From Alicycliphilus sp. UBA6560 (GTDB lineage: Bacteria; Pseudomonadota; Gammaproteobacteria; Burkholderiales; Burkholderiaceae_C): a stretch of DNA of 64,000 nt. Positions 16,969 through 25,792 of the stretch are shown piece after piece. The stretch lies in NCBI GenBank assembly GCA_002434305.1, contig DJJU01000011.1, positions 263,239 to 327,238 on the forward strand. The letters run 5' to 3'. A model generated the notes under the pieces. That model searched no databases, was not told the DNA's origin, and saw only the letters and a list, made by a program, of their open reading frames with translations. Made by a program: the position numbers and the translations under genes. Position 1 is the stretch's first letter. Every line of letters begins with the position of its first letter.

Positions 16969-18047
16969 ACTTGCTGGGCCAGCGCCCAGGCCACGTGCTC
17001 GCGTACCAGGGCGCTGGCGTCGTCCGCGCGCGTGGCCAGCGCGGCGCGCAGCGCCGGGGCCTGCTGTGCATCGGCGGCGCGCAGCGCGTTGCCCAGCGCC
17101 ACGGCGATGTTGCGCAGCCAGCGCTCGTGGCCGATGCGGCGGATGGGCCCGCCCTCGGTCATGCGCAGGAAGGTGGACTCGTCCCAGGCGAACAGGGCGG
17201 CCAGCTGCTGGCCCACCAGCCCGGCGCGCAGGTCGAAGTCCGGCAGGCTGCTGGCCTGGGCGAACTTGTTCCAGGGGCAGACCAGCTGGCAGTCGTCGCA
17301 GCCATAGATGCGGTTGCCCATCAGCGGGCGCAGCTCCAGGGGGATGGGGCCGGCGTGCTCGATGGTCAGGTAGGAGATGCAGCGGCGCGCATCCACCCGG
17401 TGCGGCGCGACGATGGCCTGCGTCGGGCACACGTCGATGCAGGCCTGGCAGCTGCCGCAGTGGGCGCTGACCGGCTCGGTGGGCTCCAGCGCCATGTCCA
17501 CGTAGATCTCGCCCAGGAAGAACATCGAGCCGGCCTCGCGGCTGAGCACCAGCGTGTGCTTGCCGCGCCAGCCCTGGCCGCTGCGGCGGGCCAGCTCGGC
17601 CTCCAGCACCGGGGCCGAATCGGTGAACACGCGGTGGCCGAAAGGGCCCAGCGTCTGGGCGATGCGCTCGCTGAGCTTTTGCAGGCGCGAGCGCAGCACC
17701 TTGTGGTAGTCCCGCCCGCGGGCATAGACGGAGACGATGGCCTCGTTTGGGCGCTGCAGGCGGCTCCATTCCACGGCCTGCCATTCGGGCGGCGTGTCGC
17801 GCGGCAGGTAGTCCATGCGGGCGGTGATCACGCTCACCGTGCCGGGCACCAGCTCGGCCGGGCGGGCGCGCTTGGTGCCATGCGCGGCCATGTAATGCAT
17901 CTCGCCATGGAACCCCTGGGCAAGCCACTGCATCAGACCGGGTTCGGCGCTGGACAAATCCACGCCGGCCACGCCGATTTGGGAAAATCCCAGCTCGCGG
18001 GCCCACTGCCGGATCTGGGGAATGAGTTGACTGCTGCCGATCACCAT
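16965..18047 (-). CDS. queG: Epoxyqueuosine reductase
   Basis: QueG reduces epoxyqueuosine to queuosine in the wobble base of GUN tRNAs, using cobalamin and two [4Fe-4S] clusters. The 360-residue protein shows the two cluster motifs: HCGSCQACIDVCPTQAI and the second set in GCDDCQLVCPWNK. YLTIEHAGPIPLELRPLMGNRIYG and the N-terminal GFSQIGVAGVD are strong family blocks. A C-terminal HEAT-like tail follows. Two ATGs six bases apart are possible; the inner one (MVIGSSQ) is 9 nt after a minus-strand TACAAT box, so the outer ATG would lie upstream of the likely transcript start. Divergent from, and probably overlapping, tsaE. Confidence 0.94.
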   Translation of the reverse strand: MVIGSSQLIPQIRQWARELGFSQIGVAGVDLSSAEPGLMQWLAQGFHGEMHYMAAHGTKRARPAELVPGTVSVITARMDYLPRDTPPEWQAVEWSRLQRPNEAIVSVYARGRDYHKVLRSRLQKLSERIAQTLGPFGHRVFTDSAPVLEAELARRSGQGWRGKHTLVLSREAGSMFFLGEIYVDMALEPTEPVSAHCGSCQACIDVCPTQAIVAPHRVDARRCISYLTIEHAGPIPLELRPLMGNRIYGCDDCQLVCPWNKFAQASSLPDFDLRAGLVGQQLAALFAWDESTFLRMTEGGPIRRIGHERWLRNIAVALGNALRAADAQQAPALRAALATRADDASALVREHVAWALAQQV

Positions 18048-18572
18048 CAACATGAAATTGTAGAAACCCCGCGCGGCGCGCAGGCGTTGCTGACCCTGCA
18101 GCTGCAGTGGGACGACGAGGACGACACGCAGCGCTTTGCCGCCGCGCTGGCGCGCCAGCCGCAGCTGCGCGACGCCTTCATCACGCTGCACGGCAACCTG
18201 GGCGCCGGCAAGACCACGCTGGTGCGCCACCTGCTGCGCGCGCTGGGAGTGGCCGGGCGCATCAAGAGCCCGACCTACGCCGTGGTCGAGCCTCACCAGG
18301 CCCCGGGCCTGGACATCTGGCACTTCGACTTCTACCGCTTCACCGATCCGCGCGAGTGGGAGGACGCGGGTTTTCGCGACGTCTTCGCCAGCCCCGGCCT
18401 GAAGCTGGCGGAATGGCCCCAGCAAGCGGGCGCCGCCCTGCCGCCGGCCGATGTTGCCATTTGCCTGCATGCGAACGATGATGCGTCCCGGCAGGCGACG
18501 CTGACCGCCCACACGCCTCGCGGGCGCGACATGCTGCAAGGCCTGGCCCAGCCCCTGCCGGACATGCCATGA
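18027..18572 (+). CDS. tsaE: tRNA threonylcarbamoyladenosine biosynthesis ATPase TsaE (start uncertain)
   Basis: TsaE is the small ATPase that works with TsaB and TsaD to place t6A at position 37 of ANN-decoding tRNAs. The P-loop is clear (LHGNLGAGKTTLVRHLL), followed by IKSPTYAVVEPH and the HFDFYRF(T)DPREWEDAG block. No ATG or GTG exists in frame before the P-loop. Candidates are TTG at 18027 (given here, overlapping the 5' end of divergent queG) or TTG at 18087, which gives about 161 residues, close to the usual 150-165. The stop overlaps the amiC ATG (ATGA), so the two are translationally coupled, as commonly seen for tsaE-amiB/C. Confidence 0.88.
   Translation: MTAADHHQHEIVETPRGAQALLTLQLQWDDEDDTQRFAAALARQPQLRDAFITLHGNLGAGKTTLVRHLLRALGVAGRIKSPTYAVVEPHQAPGLDIWHFDFYRFTDPREWEDAGFRDVFASPGLKLAEWPQQAGAALPPADVAICLHANDDASRQATLTAHTPRGRDMLQGLAQPLPDMP
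18057..18062 (-). promoter_or_regulatory. Probable -10 box of queG
   Basis: TACAAT on the minus strand, 9 nt before the inner ATG of queG and only 3 nt before the outer one. It supports a leaderless transcript starting near the inner ATG. Confidence 0.4.
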
Positions 18573-20032
18573 ACGAAGCCGCGCCCCCCTCCTCCGCCTC
18601 CATCGTCCGCCCCGCAACCGACCCCGCGCGGCGCACGCTGCTGCGCGCGGGCACGCTGGTGCTGCTGCTGGGCGCCCAGCAGATCGCGCGCGGCGCCGGC
18701 ATCGTGGCCGTGCGCGTGTGGCCGGCGCAGGACTATTCGCGCGTGACCATCGAGTCCGACCGCAAGCTGGTGGCCAGGCAGTTCTTCGTGGCCACGCCGC
18801 CGCGCCTGGCGGTGGACATCGACGGTCTGGACCTGGATTCGTCGCTGCGCGAGCTGGTGGCCAAGGTCAAGCCGGACGACCCCAACATCGCGGGCATCCG
18901 CGTGGGCCAGTACGCGCCGGGCGTGGTGCGGCTGGTGGTGGACCTCAAGCAGGCCGCGCTGCCCCAGGTGTTCTCGCTGGAACCCGTGGCCGCCTACCGG
19001 CACCGGCTGGTGTTCGACCTATACCCCGAGCAGGCGACCGACCCCCTGGAAGCGCTGATCGCCGAGCGCCTGCGCGACCCCACGGCTCCCGTGGCCACCG
19101 CCCCGGCGCTGCCCCCCATGGCGGCGGCCGCACCGTCCACCGACCCGCTGGAGGAGCTGATCGCGCGCCACAGCGCCCGCGGCGAAGCCCCGCCCCAGGG
19201 CCTGCCCCTGCCCGTGCCGGCCAAGCCCCCCGTCGCCAGCGCACCGTCGCCAGCACCGGTCCCCTCCACGCCCGCCCGCCCGCCCGCGCCGGCCGTCGCC
19301 CGGGCCACCGACCGGCTGATCATCGTGGCGCTGGACCCCGGCCACGGCGGCGAAGACCCGGGCGCCATCGGCCCCGCCGGCACGCGCGAGAAGGACGTGG
19401 TGCTCAAGGTCGCCCTGCTGCTGCGCGATCGCATCAACGCCACCACCGTGGGCGGCAATCCCATGCGCGCCTTCCTGACCCGCGACCGCGACTTCTTCGT
19501 GCCCCTGGCCACGCGCGTGGAAAAAGCCCGGCGTGTGCAGGCCGACCTGTTCGTCTCCATCCACGCTGACGCCTTCACCAACCCGGCCGCGCGCGGCGCC
19601 AGCGTTTTTGCCCTGAGCGAGGGCGGCGCCTCCAGTTCGGCCGCGCGCTGGCTGGCCAACAAGGAAAACCAGGCCGACCTGATCGGCGGGGTGAACGTGG
19701 GCGGACAGGACCGCCACGTGCAGCGCGTGCTGCTGGACATGAGCACCACCGCGCAGATCAACGACAGCCTCAAGCTGGGTAGCGTGCTGCTGGGCGAGAT
19801 CGGCGGCATGGCCAAGCTGCACAAGCCGCGGGTGGAGCAGGCTGGTTTTGCCGTGCTCAAGGCGCCCGATATTCCCAGCGTGCTGGTGGAGACCGCCTTC
19901 ATCAGCAACCCCGAGGAAGAATCGCGCCTGCGCTCGGCTGCCTACCAGGAGCAGTTGGCCGACGCGCTGATGCGCGGCATCACCCGATACTTCGCCAAGA
20001 ACCCGCCGCTGGCGCGCAGCCGCACCGTGTAG
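18569..20032 (+). CDS. amiC: N-acetylmuramoyl-L-alanine amidase, Tat-exported AmiC type
   Basis: This periplasmic zinc amidase cleaves septal peptidoglycan between MurNAc and the peptide during cell separation. The 487-residue protein has a twin-arginine leader (RRTLLRAGTLVLLLG, about 21-35), an AMIN domain for septal targeting (about 45-150), a proline/alanine-rich linker (about 155-245) and the Amidase_3 domain. Zinc and catalytic residues are visible in LDPGHGGEDPGAIG, SIHADAF and VLVETAFISNPEEE. Length and architecture match AmiC; the AmiB/AmiC naming in this lineage is not uniform. It overlaps tsaE by 4 bp. Confidence 0.93.
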   Translation: MNEAAPPSSASIVRPATDPARRTLLRAGTLVLLLGAQQIARGAGIVAVRVWPAQDYSRVTIESDRKLVARQFFVATPPRLAVDIDGLDLDSSLRELVAKVKPDDPNIAGIRVGQYAPGVVRLVVDLKQAALPQVFSLEPVAAYRHRLVFDLYPEQATDPLEALIAERLRDPTAPVATAPALPPMAAAAPSTDPLEELIARHSARGEAPPQGLPLPVPAKPPVASAPSPAPVPSTPARPPAPAVARATDRLIIVALDPGHGGEDPGAIGPAGTREKDVVLKVALLLRDRINATTVGGNPMRAFLTRDRDFFVPLATRVEKARRVQADLFVSIHADAFTNPAARGASVFALSEGGASSSAARWLANKENQADLIGGVNVGGQDRHVQRVLLDMSTTAQINDSLKLGSVLLGEIGGMAKLHKPRVEQAGFAVLKAPDIPSVLVETAFISNPEEESRLRSAAYQEQLADALMRGITRYFAKNPPLARSRTV

Positions 20033-20078
20033 GCCCGTGCGCCAGCCGGCCTTGTCGTGTTTGCACAAGGAGGTTGCC

Positions 20079-20411
20079 ATGGCCCTGCCCCACGCCCAAT
20101 CTGCCCAGGTCGTCAGCATCCGCCCGCTGGGCGCGGTGCTGCCGCAGACACAGTCCTACGCCATCATCAAGGCGCAGCAGCTGGAGGTGATCCGCGTCGT
20201 GCTGCGCGCGGGCGAACTCATGCGCCAGCACGACACGCCCGGCGAGATCACCGTGCAGTGCCTGGAGGGCGAAGTGGAGTTCCAGCTTGACCAGGACGTG
20301 CATCTGCTGCGCGCGGGCGACCTGCTGCACCTGCAGGCCCGTGCACCGCACGCTCTGCGCGCCGTGCACGACTGCTCGCTGCTGGTCACCATCTGCCTAC
20401 AACCGGGCTGA
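20079..20411 (+). CDS. Small cupin-domain protein
   Basis: A 110-residue single-domain cupin. A strong AAGGAGG box 5 nt before the ATG fixes the start. Cupin motif 1 is weak (GELMRQHDTPGEITVQCLEGEVEF) and motif 2 reads LRAGDLLHLQARAPHALRAV, which keeps the histidine and glycine pattern of sugar- or metal-binding cupins. No signal peptide. The ligand and role are unknown; it lies 46 bp after amiC and could be read through from it. Confidence 0.8.
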   Translation: MALPHAQSAQVVSIRPLGAVLPQTQSYAIIKAQQLEVIRVVLRAGELMRQHDTPGEITVQCLEGEVEFQLDQDVHLLRAGDLLHLQARAPHALRAVHDCSLLVTICLQPG

Positions 20412-20585
20412 GCCCGGTCCGAGGCTGGCGCGACAACGTTCCTACAGGGGGCGGCAAGGGCGGACTACAGCGGCCAAGAAAGGCCGCAGCCATAGTGAAG
20501 ATACAGACCCCTCGGGGGCTAGGAAGGGCACCACCACCCGGCGGCGCCTCCGGCCGCAAGGCCCATTCTTCACAAGGAGTCCATC
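20412..20585 (+). promoter_or_regulatory. Structured leader upstream of the glycine-zipper lipoprotein
   Basis: This 174-bp stretch is not coding but is rich in pairing: a perfect hairpin GCGGCC-aagaaa-GGCCGC (20470-20487), then GTGAAGA (20495-20501) that can pair with TCTTCAC (20567-20573) and so enclose a CCCC-tc-GGGG hairpin and a GGCC-GCAA-GGCC hairpin with a GNRA-type loop. The closing strand ends immediately before the AAGGAG of the next gene. I do not match it to a known riboswitch. Confidence 0.4.
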
Positions 20586-20825
20586 ATGAATTACCGCCAT
20601 CTTCTGTGTGTCGCAGCCAGCGCCGCCACCCTGGGCCTGGTCGGCTGCTCCAGCAACCCCACCAATGCCCAGATCGGTACGGGCGTAGGCGCCGTGGCCG
20701 GCGGCGTTTTGGGTAGCGCCGTGGGCGGCACCGCAGCTACCGTGGTTGGTGCCGGTGCAGGGGCCCTGGTCGGCCATGAGCTGGGCGAGGATCGGGACCG
20801 CGACCAGCGCCGGGGCCGCCGGTAA
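20586..20825 (+). CDS. Glycine-zipper 2TM-domain lipoprotein
   Basis: A 79-residue outer-membrane-type lipoprotein. The signal peptide ends in a lipobox (LGLVGCSSN). The mature part is a glycine-zipper: repeated GxxxG spacing in GTGVGAVAGGVLGSAVGG and VVGAGAGALVGHELG. The tail is charged (EDRDRDQRRGRR). It resembles OsmB/SlyB-like small envelope proteins often induced by stress, though the role here is inferred. An AAGGAG box lies 7 nt before the ATG, next to a leader that appears folded. Confidence 0.83.
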   Translation: MNYRHLLCVAASAATLGLVGCSSNPTNAQIGTGVGAVAGGVLGSAVGGTAATVVGAGAGALVGHELGEDRDRDQRRGRR

Positions 20826-20849
20826 GGCAGCCTAGTCTTTTAACGGTGA

Positions 20850-20890
20850 AAATTAGCTCCAGCGCAGGCCCAGCCTGCGCTGGCAGCTAT
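20850..20890. repeat. Dispersed palindromic element, copy C (between lipoprotein gene and dedA)
   Basis: A strong imperfect palindrome: AGCT-c-CAGCGCAGG, loop cccag, CCTGCGCTG-gc-AGCT. The inner stem of 10 bp (20859-20868 with 20874-20883) is perfect. It abuts the stop codon of dedA and separates the two convergent genes. Confidence 0.65.
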
Positions 20891-21544
20891 TTAATTTGAA
20901 GCGCTTTGGGCCTTGCGGCCGGCTCGCCAAGCGCCAAAGATGGCAATCAACCCGGGCACGAAGATCATGGCCCAGATGATCTTGTCCAGGTGCTGCTGCA
21001 CCCAGTCCAGGTTGCCGAAGAAATATCCTGCCGTGCAGATGCCCAGCACCCACAGCACGGCCCCGCCCACGTTGTACGCGGTAAAGCTGCGCCGTTCCAT
21101 CTGCGCCACTCCGGCGACGAAGGGTGCGAAGGTGCGAATGAACGGCATGAAGCGTGCCAGCACGATGGTCACGCCGCCGTAGCGCTCATAGAAGGCATGG
21201 GCCTGGTCGAAGGCCCGGCGGTTGAACCAGCGCGACTGCTCCCACTGGAACACCTTGGGCCCCAGGCAGCGGCCGATGCTGTAGTTGCATTGGTCACCCA
21301 AAATGGCCGCAGCCAGCAACAGCGCGCAGGCAAGTGGAAAATTCATCAGCCCTGCTCCGCTGAGCGCACCCACCACGAACAGCAGCGAGTCGCCCGGCAA
21401 AAAGGGCATCACCACCACGCCCGTCTCCACGAACACGATGATGAACAAAAGGGCATACACCCACGGCCCATAGCTGGCGACGAAGGCAGCCAGGTGCTTG
21501 TCCACGTGCAGGATGAAATCGACCAGAAACGACAGAACTTCCAC
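20891..21544 (-). CDS. DedA family membrane protein
   Basis: A 217-residue inner-membrane protein of the DedA/SNARE-associated (VTT) family. Members support envelope homeostasis, membrane potential and lipid carrier recycling. The start is a GTG (MEVLSFLVDFILHVDKHL) with GGGGA upstream; no ATG fits. Visible family signatures are FVETGVVVMPFLPGDSLLF (conserved E and the PGD motif), GDQCNYSIGR, and the second half FYERYGGVTIVLARFMPFIRTFAPFVAG, which contains the conserved arginines. There are about five hydrophobic segments. It is divergent from mutL. Confidence 0.92.
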   Translation of the reverse strand: MEVLSFLVDFILHVDKHLAAFVASYGPWVYALLFIIVFVETGVVVMPFLPGDSLLFVVGALSGAGLMNFPLACALLLAAAILGDQCNYSIGRCLGPKVFQWEQSRWFNRRAFDQAHAFYERYGGVTIVLARFMPFIRTFAPFVAGVAQMERRSFTAYNVGGAVLWVLGICTAGYFFGNLDWVQQHLDKIIWAMIFVPGLIAIFGAWRAGRKAQSASN

Positions 21545-21621
21545 AACGTCCCCAAAACATGCATGCGCGCCGGCCGGGTGCCAGCGGCATCGCGCCGTAA
21601 TGTAGCGCCGCAGGCCCTGCA

Positions 21622-21627
21622 TAGAAT
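21622..21627 (+). promoter_or_regulatory. Probable -10 box of mutL
   Basis: TAGAAT lies 7 nt before the GTG start of mutL, so transcription would begin at or within 1-2 nt of the start codon. Confidence 0.4.
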
Positions 21628-21634
21628 CTGCCGG

Positions 21635-23521
21635 GTGCATTCCGAACTGCCTTCTACCCGCCGCTCGATACGCGACCTGCCCGACGAACTCATCAGCCAG
21701 ATAGCGGCCGGCGAGGTGGTGGAGCGTCCTGCCTCCGCCGTGCGCGAGCTGGTGGACAATGCCCTGGACGCCGGTGCCACCCAGGTCACCCTGCGGCTGT
21801 TGGCCGGTGGTGTGCGGTTGATCGCCGTGGAGGACGACGGCGCCGGCATTCCAGAGGAAGAGCTGCATCTGGCCCTGCGCCGCCACGCCACCAGCAAGAT
21901 CGCCAATCTGCACGACCTGGAATCGGTGGCCACCATGGGCTTTCGCGGCGAGGCGTTGGCCGCCATTGCCTCGGTGTCGGAGATGGCGCTGCTGTCGCGC
22001 CCGCCCGGCCAGGCCAGCGCCTTCCTGCTGGACGCACGCAGCGGCGAGCTGCGCCCGGCCGCGCGCAGCCAGGGCACGACGGTGGAGGTCAAGGAGCTGT
22101 TCTTCTCCACCCCGGCGCGGCGCAAGTTCCTCAAGAGCGACGCGACCGAACTGGCGCACTGCGTGCAGGCGGTGCGACGCCATGCCCTGGCACGGCCCGA
22201 CGTGGGCTTTGCCATCTGGCATGAAGGCCGACTGGTGGAGCAGTGGCGCCCTGCGCTGGACGCCAACGCCGCCGATGACGCTGAAGCCTGGCGAGCCGCC
22301 CTGGGCCGCCGCCTGGCGGACGTGCTCGGCGAGGATTTCCTGCAGCAGTCCGTGCCCGTGCACCGGCGCCTGGGCGGCGTGGAGGTCACGGGCTGGGCCG
22401 GTCTGCCGGACGCCGCGCGCAGCCGGGCCGACCAGCAGTACTGCTATGTAAACGGCCGCTTCGTGCGCGACAAGGTGCTGGCCCACGCCGCCCGCAGCGC
22501 TTACGAGGATGTGCTGCACGGCAACCGCCAGCCGGTGTACGCGCTGTACGTGCAGATGGACCCGCAGCGGGTGGACGTGAACGTGCACCCGACCAAGATC
22601 GAGGTGCGCTTTCGCGACAGCCGCGAGGTGCACCAGGCCGTGCGCCATGCCATCGACGACGCCCTGGCCGCTCCGCGCGCACAACAGCTGCAGCAGCAAC
22701 AGCAGGCGGCACCGCAGCCCGCGGCGCCGGCGGCCCTGCCCATGCTGGGAGATATATGGTCAAAACAGCCTCTAACGCCCGCCAATCAAGCGCAGACAGC
22801 TATCAAATTTGAGACTCCGCAGACCGGCCATATGGTCTCGGACCAGGGCGCGCCGTGGAACCCGCCGGCACCCGCCCCCGCCTTTCAGGTGCCGCCGACC
22901 TCCCTGCCTGCCGCCCCGCTGCCCGAGGAAAACACCTGGCCCCTGGGGCGCGCCGTGGCGCAGCTGCACGGTGTGTACATCCTGGCCGAGAACGCCCAGG
23001 GCCTGGTGCTGGTCGACATGCACGCCGCGCACGAGCGCATCGTCTACGAGCGGCTGAAGGCCCAGGTGGGCGAGGGACGGCGCATGGCCAGCCAACCGCT
23101 GCTGATCCCGGCCACCTTCGCCGCCACGCCCGAGGAAGTCGCCACGGCCGAGATGCAGGCCGAGACCCTGGCGGCGCTGGGGCTGGAGGTGGTGCCGTTT
23201 TCCGCCCGCACCCTGGCCGTGCGCACCGTGCCCACCACGCTCGCCCAGGGTAATGCCGTGGAGCTGGCGCGCAGCGTGCTGGCCGAGCTGGCGGCGCATG
23301 ACGCATCCACCGTGCTGCAGCGGGCACACAACGAGATCCTGGCCACCATGGCCTGCCACGGTGCCGTGCGCGCCCACCGTCGCCTGACGCTGGAGGAGAT
23401 GAACGCCCTGCTGCGCCAGATGGAGGTGACGGAGCGCTCGGACCAGTGCAACCACGGCCGGCCCACCTGGCGCCAGTTGTCGATGAAAGAGCTGGACGCG
23501 CTCTTCCTGCGCGGCCGCTGA
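21635..23521 (+). CDS. mutL: DNA mismatch repair protein MutL
   Basis: MutL links mismatch recognition by MutS to strand removal. The 628-residue protein has the GHKL ATPase domain with all four motifs (ELVDNALDAGA, DDGAGI, ATSKI, GFRGEAL), the transducer domain, a long linker (about 345-435) and the C-terminal dimerisation domain. The C-terminal domain contains DMHAAHERIVYE, which fits the endonuclease metal motif D-[QM]-H-A-x2-E-x4-E, together with ACHGAVRAH and CNHGRPTW, so it is predicted to nick DNA, unlike E. coli MutL. The GTG start has no Shine-Dalgarno and lies 7 nt after TAGAAT. Residues of about 371-393 are encoded by a palindromic repeat. Confidence 0.96.
   Translation: MHSELPSTRRSIRDLPDELISQIAAGEVVERPASAVRELVDNALDAGATQVTLRLLAGGVRLIAVEDDGAGIPEEELHLALRRHATSKIANLHDLESVATMGFRGEALAAIASVSEMALLSRPPGQASAFLLDARSGELRPAARSQGTTVEVKELFFSTPARRKFLKSDATELAHCVQAVRRHALARPDVGFAIWHEGRLVEQWRPALDANAADDAEAWRAALGRRLADVLGEDFLQQSVPVHRRLGGVEVTGWAGLPDAARSRADQQYCYVNGRFVRDKVLAHAARSAYEDVLHGNRQPVYALYVQMDPQRVDVNVHPTKIEVRFRDSREVHQAVRHAIDDALAAPRAQQLQQQQQAAPQPAAPAALPMLGDIWSKQPLTPANQAQTAIKFETPQTGHMVSDQGAPWNPPAPAPAFQVPPTSLPAAPLPEENTWPLGRAVAQLHGVYILAENAQGLVLVDMHAAHERIVYERLKAQVGEGRRMASQPLLIPATFAATPEEVATAEMQAETLAALGLEVVPFSARTLAVRTVPTTLAQGNAVELARSVLAELAAHDASTVLQRAHNEILATMACHGAVRAHRRLTLEEMNALLRQMEVTERSDQCNHGRPTWRQLSMKELDALFLRGR
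22753..22813. repeat. Palindromic element inside mutL, copy D
   Basis: In the linker-coding part of mutL lies TCAAAACAGCC.. GCCAATCAAGCGC..CAGCTATCAAATTTGA. The 13-nt GCCAATCAAGCGC (22781-22793) is identical to 56586-56598 in the rdgB-hemW gap, and both are followed shortly by CAGCTAT. The element is in frame and encodes WSKQPLTPANQAQTAIKFE. Confidence 0.7.
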
Positions 23522-23680
23522 CCGTACGGGCCACCGGCCCGCCCCCTGTGTTCTGTCGATCAGCCTTGCTGACCCAGGGTTGGGAAGGCCTGCGCACGCA
23601 AGAAAACCGGCTCCTGATGCAAAAAAACAGCAGAAATAACCCGAAGAGCAGTCGGATAAAGGCTGGTCGCGCATAAGTTC

Positions 23681-23695
23681 ATGTCGTTTAGACAT
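23681..23695. promoter_or_regulatory. Inverted repeat in the gdhA upstream region
   Basis: ATGTC-gttta-GACAT in the 244-bp gap before gdhA, overlapping a CATAAT that could be a -10 box (23693-23698). It could be an operator for nitrogen-responsive control, but no regulator is identified. The rest of the gap holds a GGGCC-type hairpin just after mutL (23527-23541) without a T tract, and an A-rich stretch; nothing else is recognised. Confidence 0.25.
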
Positions 23696-23765
23696 AATCC
23701 TATGCTGCACCGCCGCAAGGCCGTTACTCTGTTCCCCTTCTCTCCCTGCAGAAAGTCCCTGTTTT

Positions 23766-25109
<1,344 letters not shown>

Positions 25110-25122
25110 GCGGCAGCCTTCG

Positions 25123-25755
25123 TCAGCGCGGGGCGGCCAGCAGCAGGCCGCCCGCGCCCATGAAGAAGCCGTCCGTGGCGCGGTTCAGCCGCACCACGGC
25201 GCGCGGCGTGCGGATCAGGCGGCGGATCTGCCGCCCGCAGCTGGCATACACGGCCGTGGAGACGAACTCGGCCAGCAGATAGGTCGAGCCCAGCACCAGG
25301 AACTGCCGCGCCGCGGGCTGACCCGGGTCGATGAATTGCGGAAAGATGGCCGCGAACAGGATGATGGCCTTGGGGTTGGTGATGCCCAGCAGAAATTCCT
25401 GGGCCACCAGCGCGCGCAGCGGCGCACGTCCCGCCATGGCCCCGTCCGCTCCCTCGGACAGGTCCGCCGTGCCGCCCAGTGAGCGGCTGTGAAAGGCGCG
25501 CCAACCGATCCAGAACAGATAGGCCGCGCCCAGCCACTTCACGGCGGTGAAGGCGGTCTCGGAAGCCAGCAGCATGGCGCCCAGCCCCACGGCCGAGATG
25601 GCCAGGAAGATGGCGAAGGCCGCCACGCGCCCGGTGGTGGCCACCAGCGCGGCGCCCCCGCCGGCGCGCATGCCGTTGTTCAGGCCGCAGAAATTGTTGG
25701 GTCCGGGCGTGAGCGCGATGGCAAAGGCCACGGGGAAGAACAGCAGGGCTTGCAT
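25123..25755 (-). CDS. LysE/RhtB family amino-acid exporter
   Basis: A 210-residue inner-membrane protein with six hydrophobic segments. Family motifs are clear: ALTPGPNNF in the first segment, the GRVAAFAIFLAISAVGLGAML segment, KWLGAAYLFWIGWRAF, and the second-half FLLGITNPKAIILFAAIFPQFI. LysE/RhtB members export amino acids such as threonine, homoserine lactone or lysine; the substrate cannot be told here. An AGGAGC box precedes the ATG. It ends 13 bp from the convergent gdhA stop. Confidence 0.92.
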   Translation of the reverse strand: MQALLFFPVAFAIALTPGPNNFCGLNNGMRAGGGAALVATTGRVAAFAIFLAISAVGLGAMLLASETAFTAVKWLGAAYLFWIGWRAFHSRSLGGTADLSEGADGAMAGRAPLRALVAQEFLLGITNPKAIILFAAIFPQFIDPGQPAARQFLVLGSTYLLAEFVSTAVYASCGRQIRRLIRTPRAVVRLNRATDGFFMGAGGLLLAAPR

Positions 25756-25792
25756 GGCGCGCTCCTGGTTGGCGGGACGGCGGGAGCGCAGT

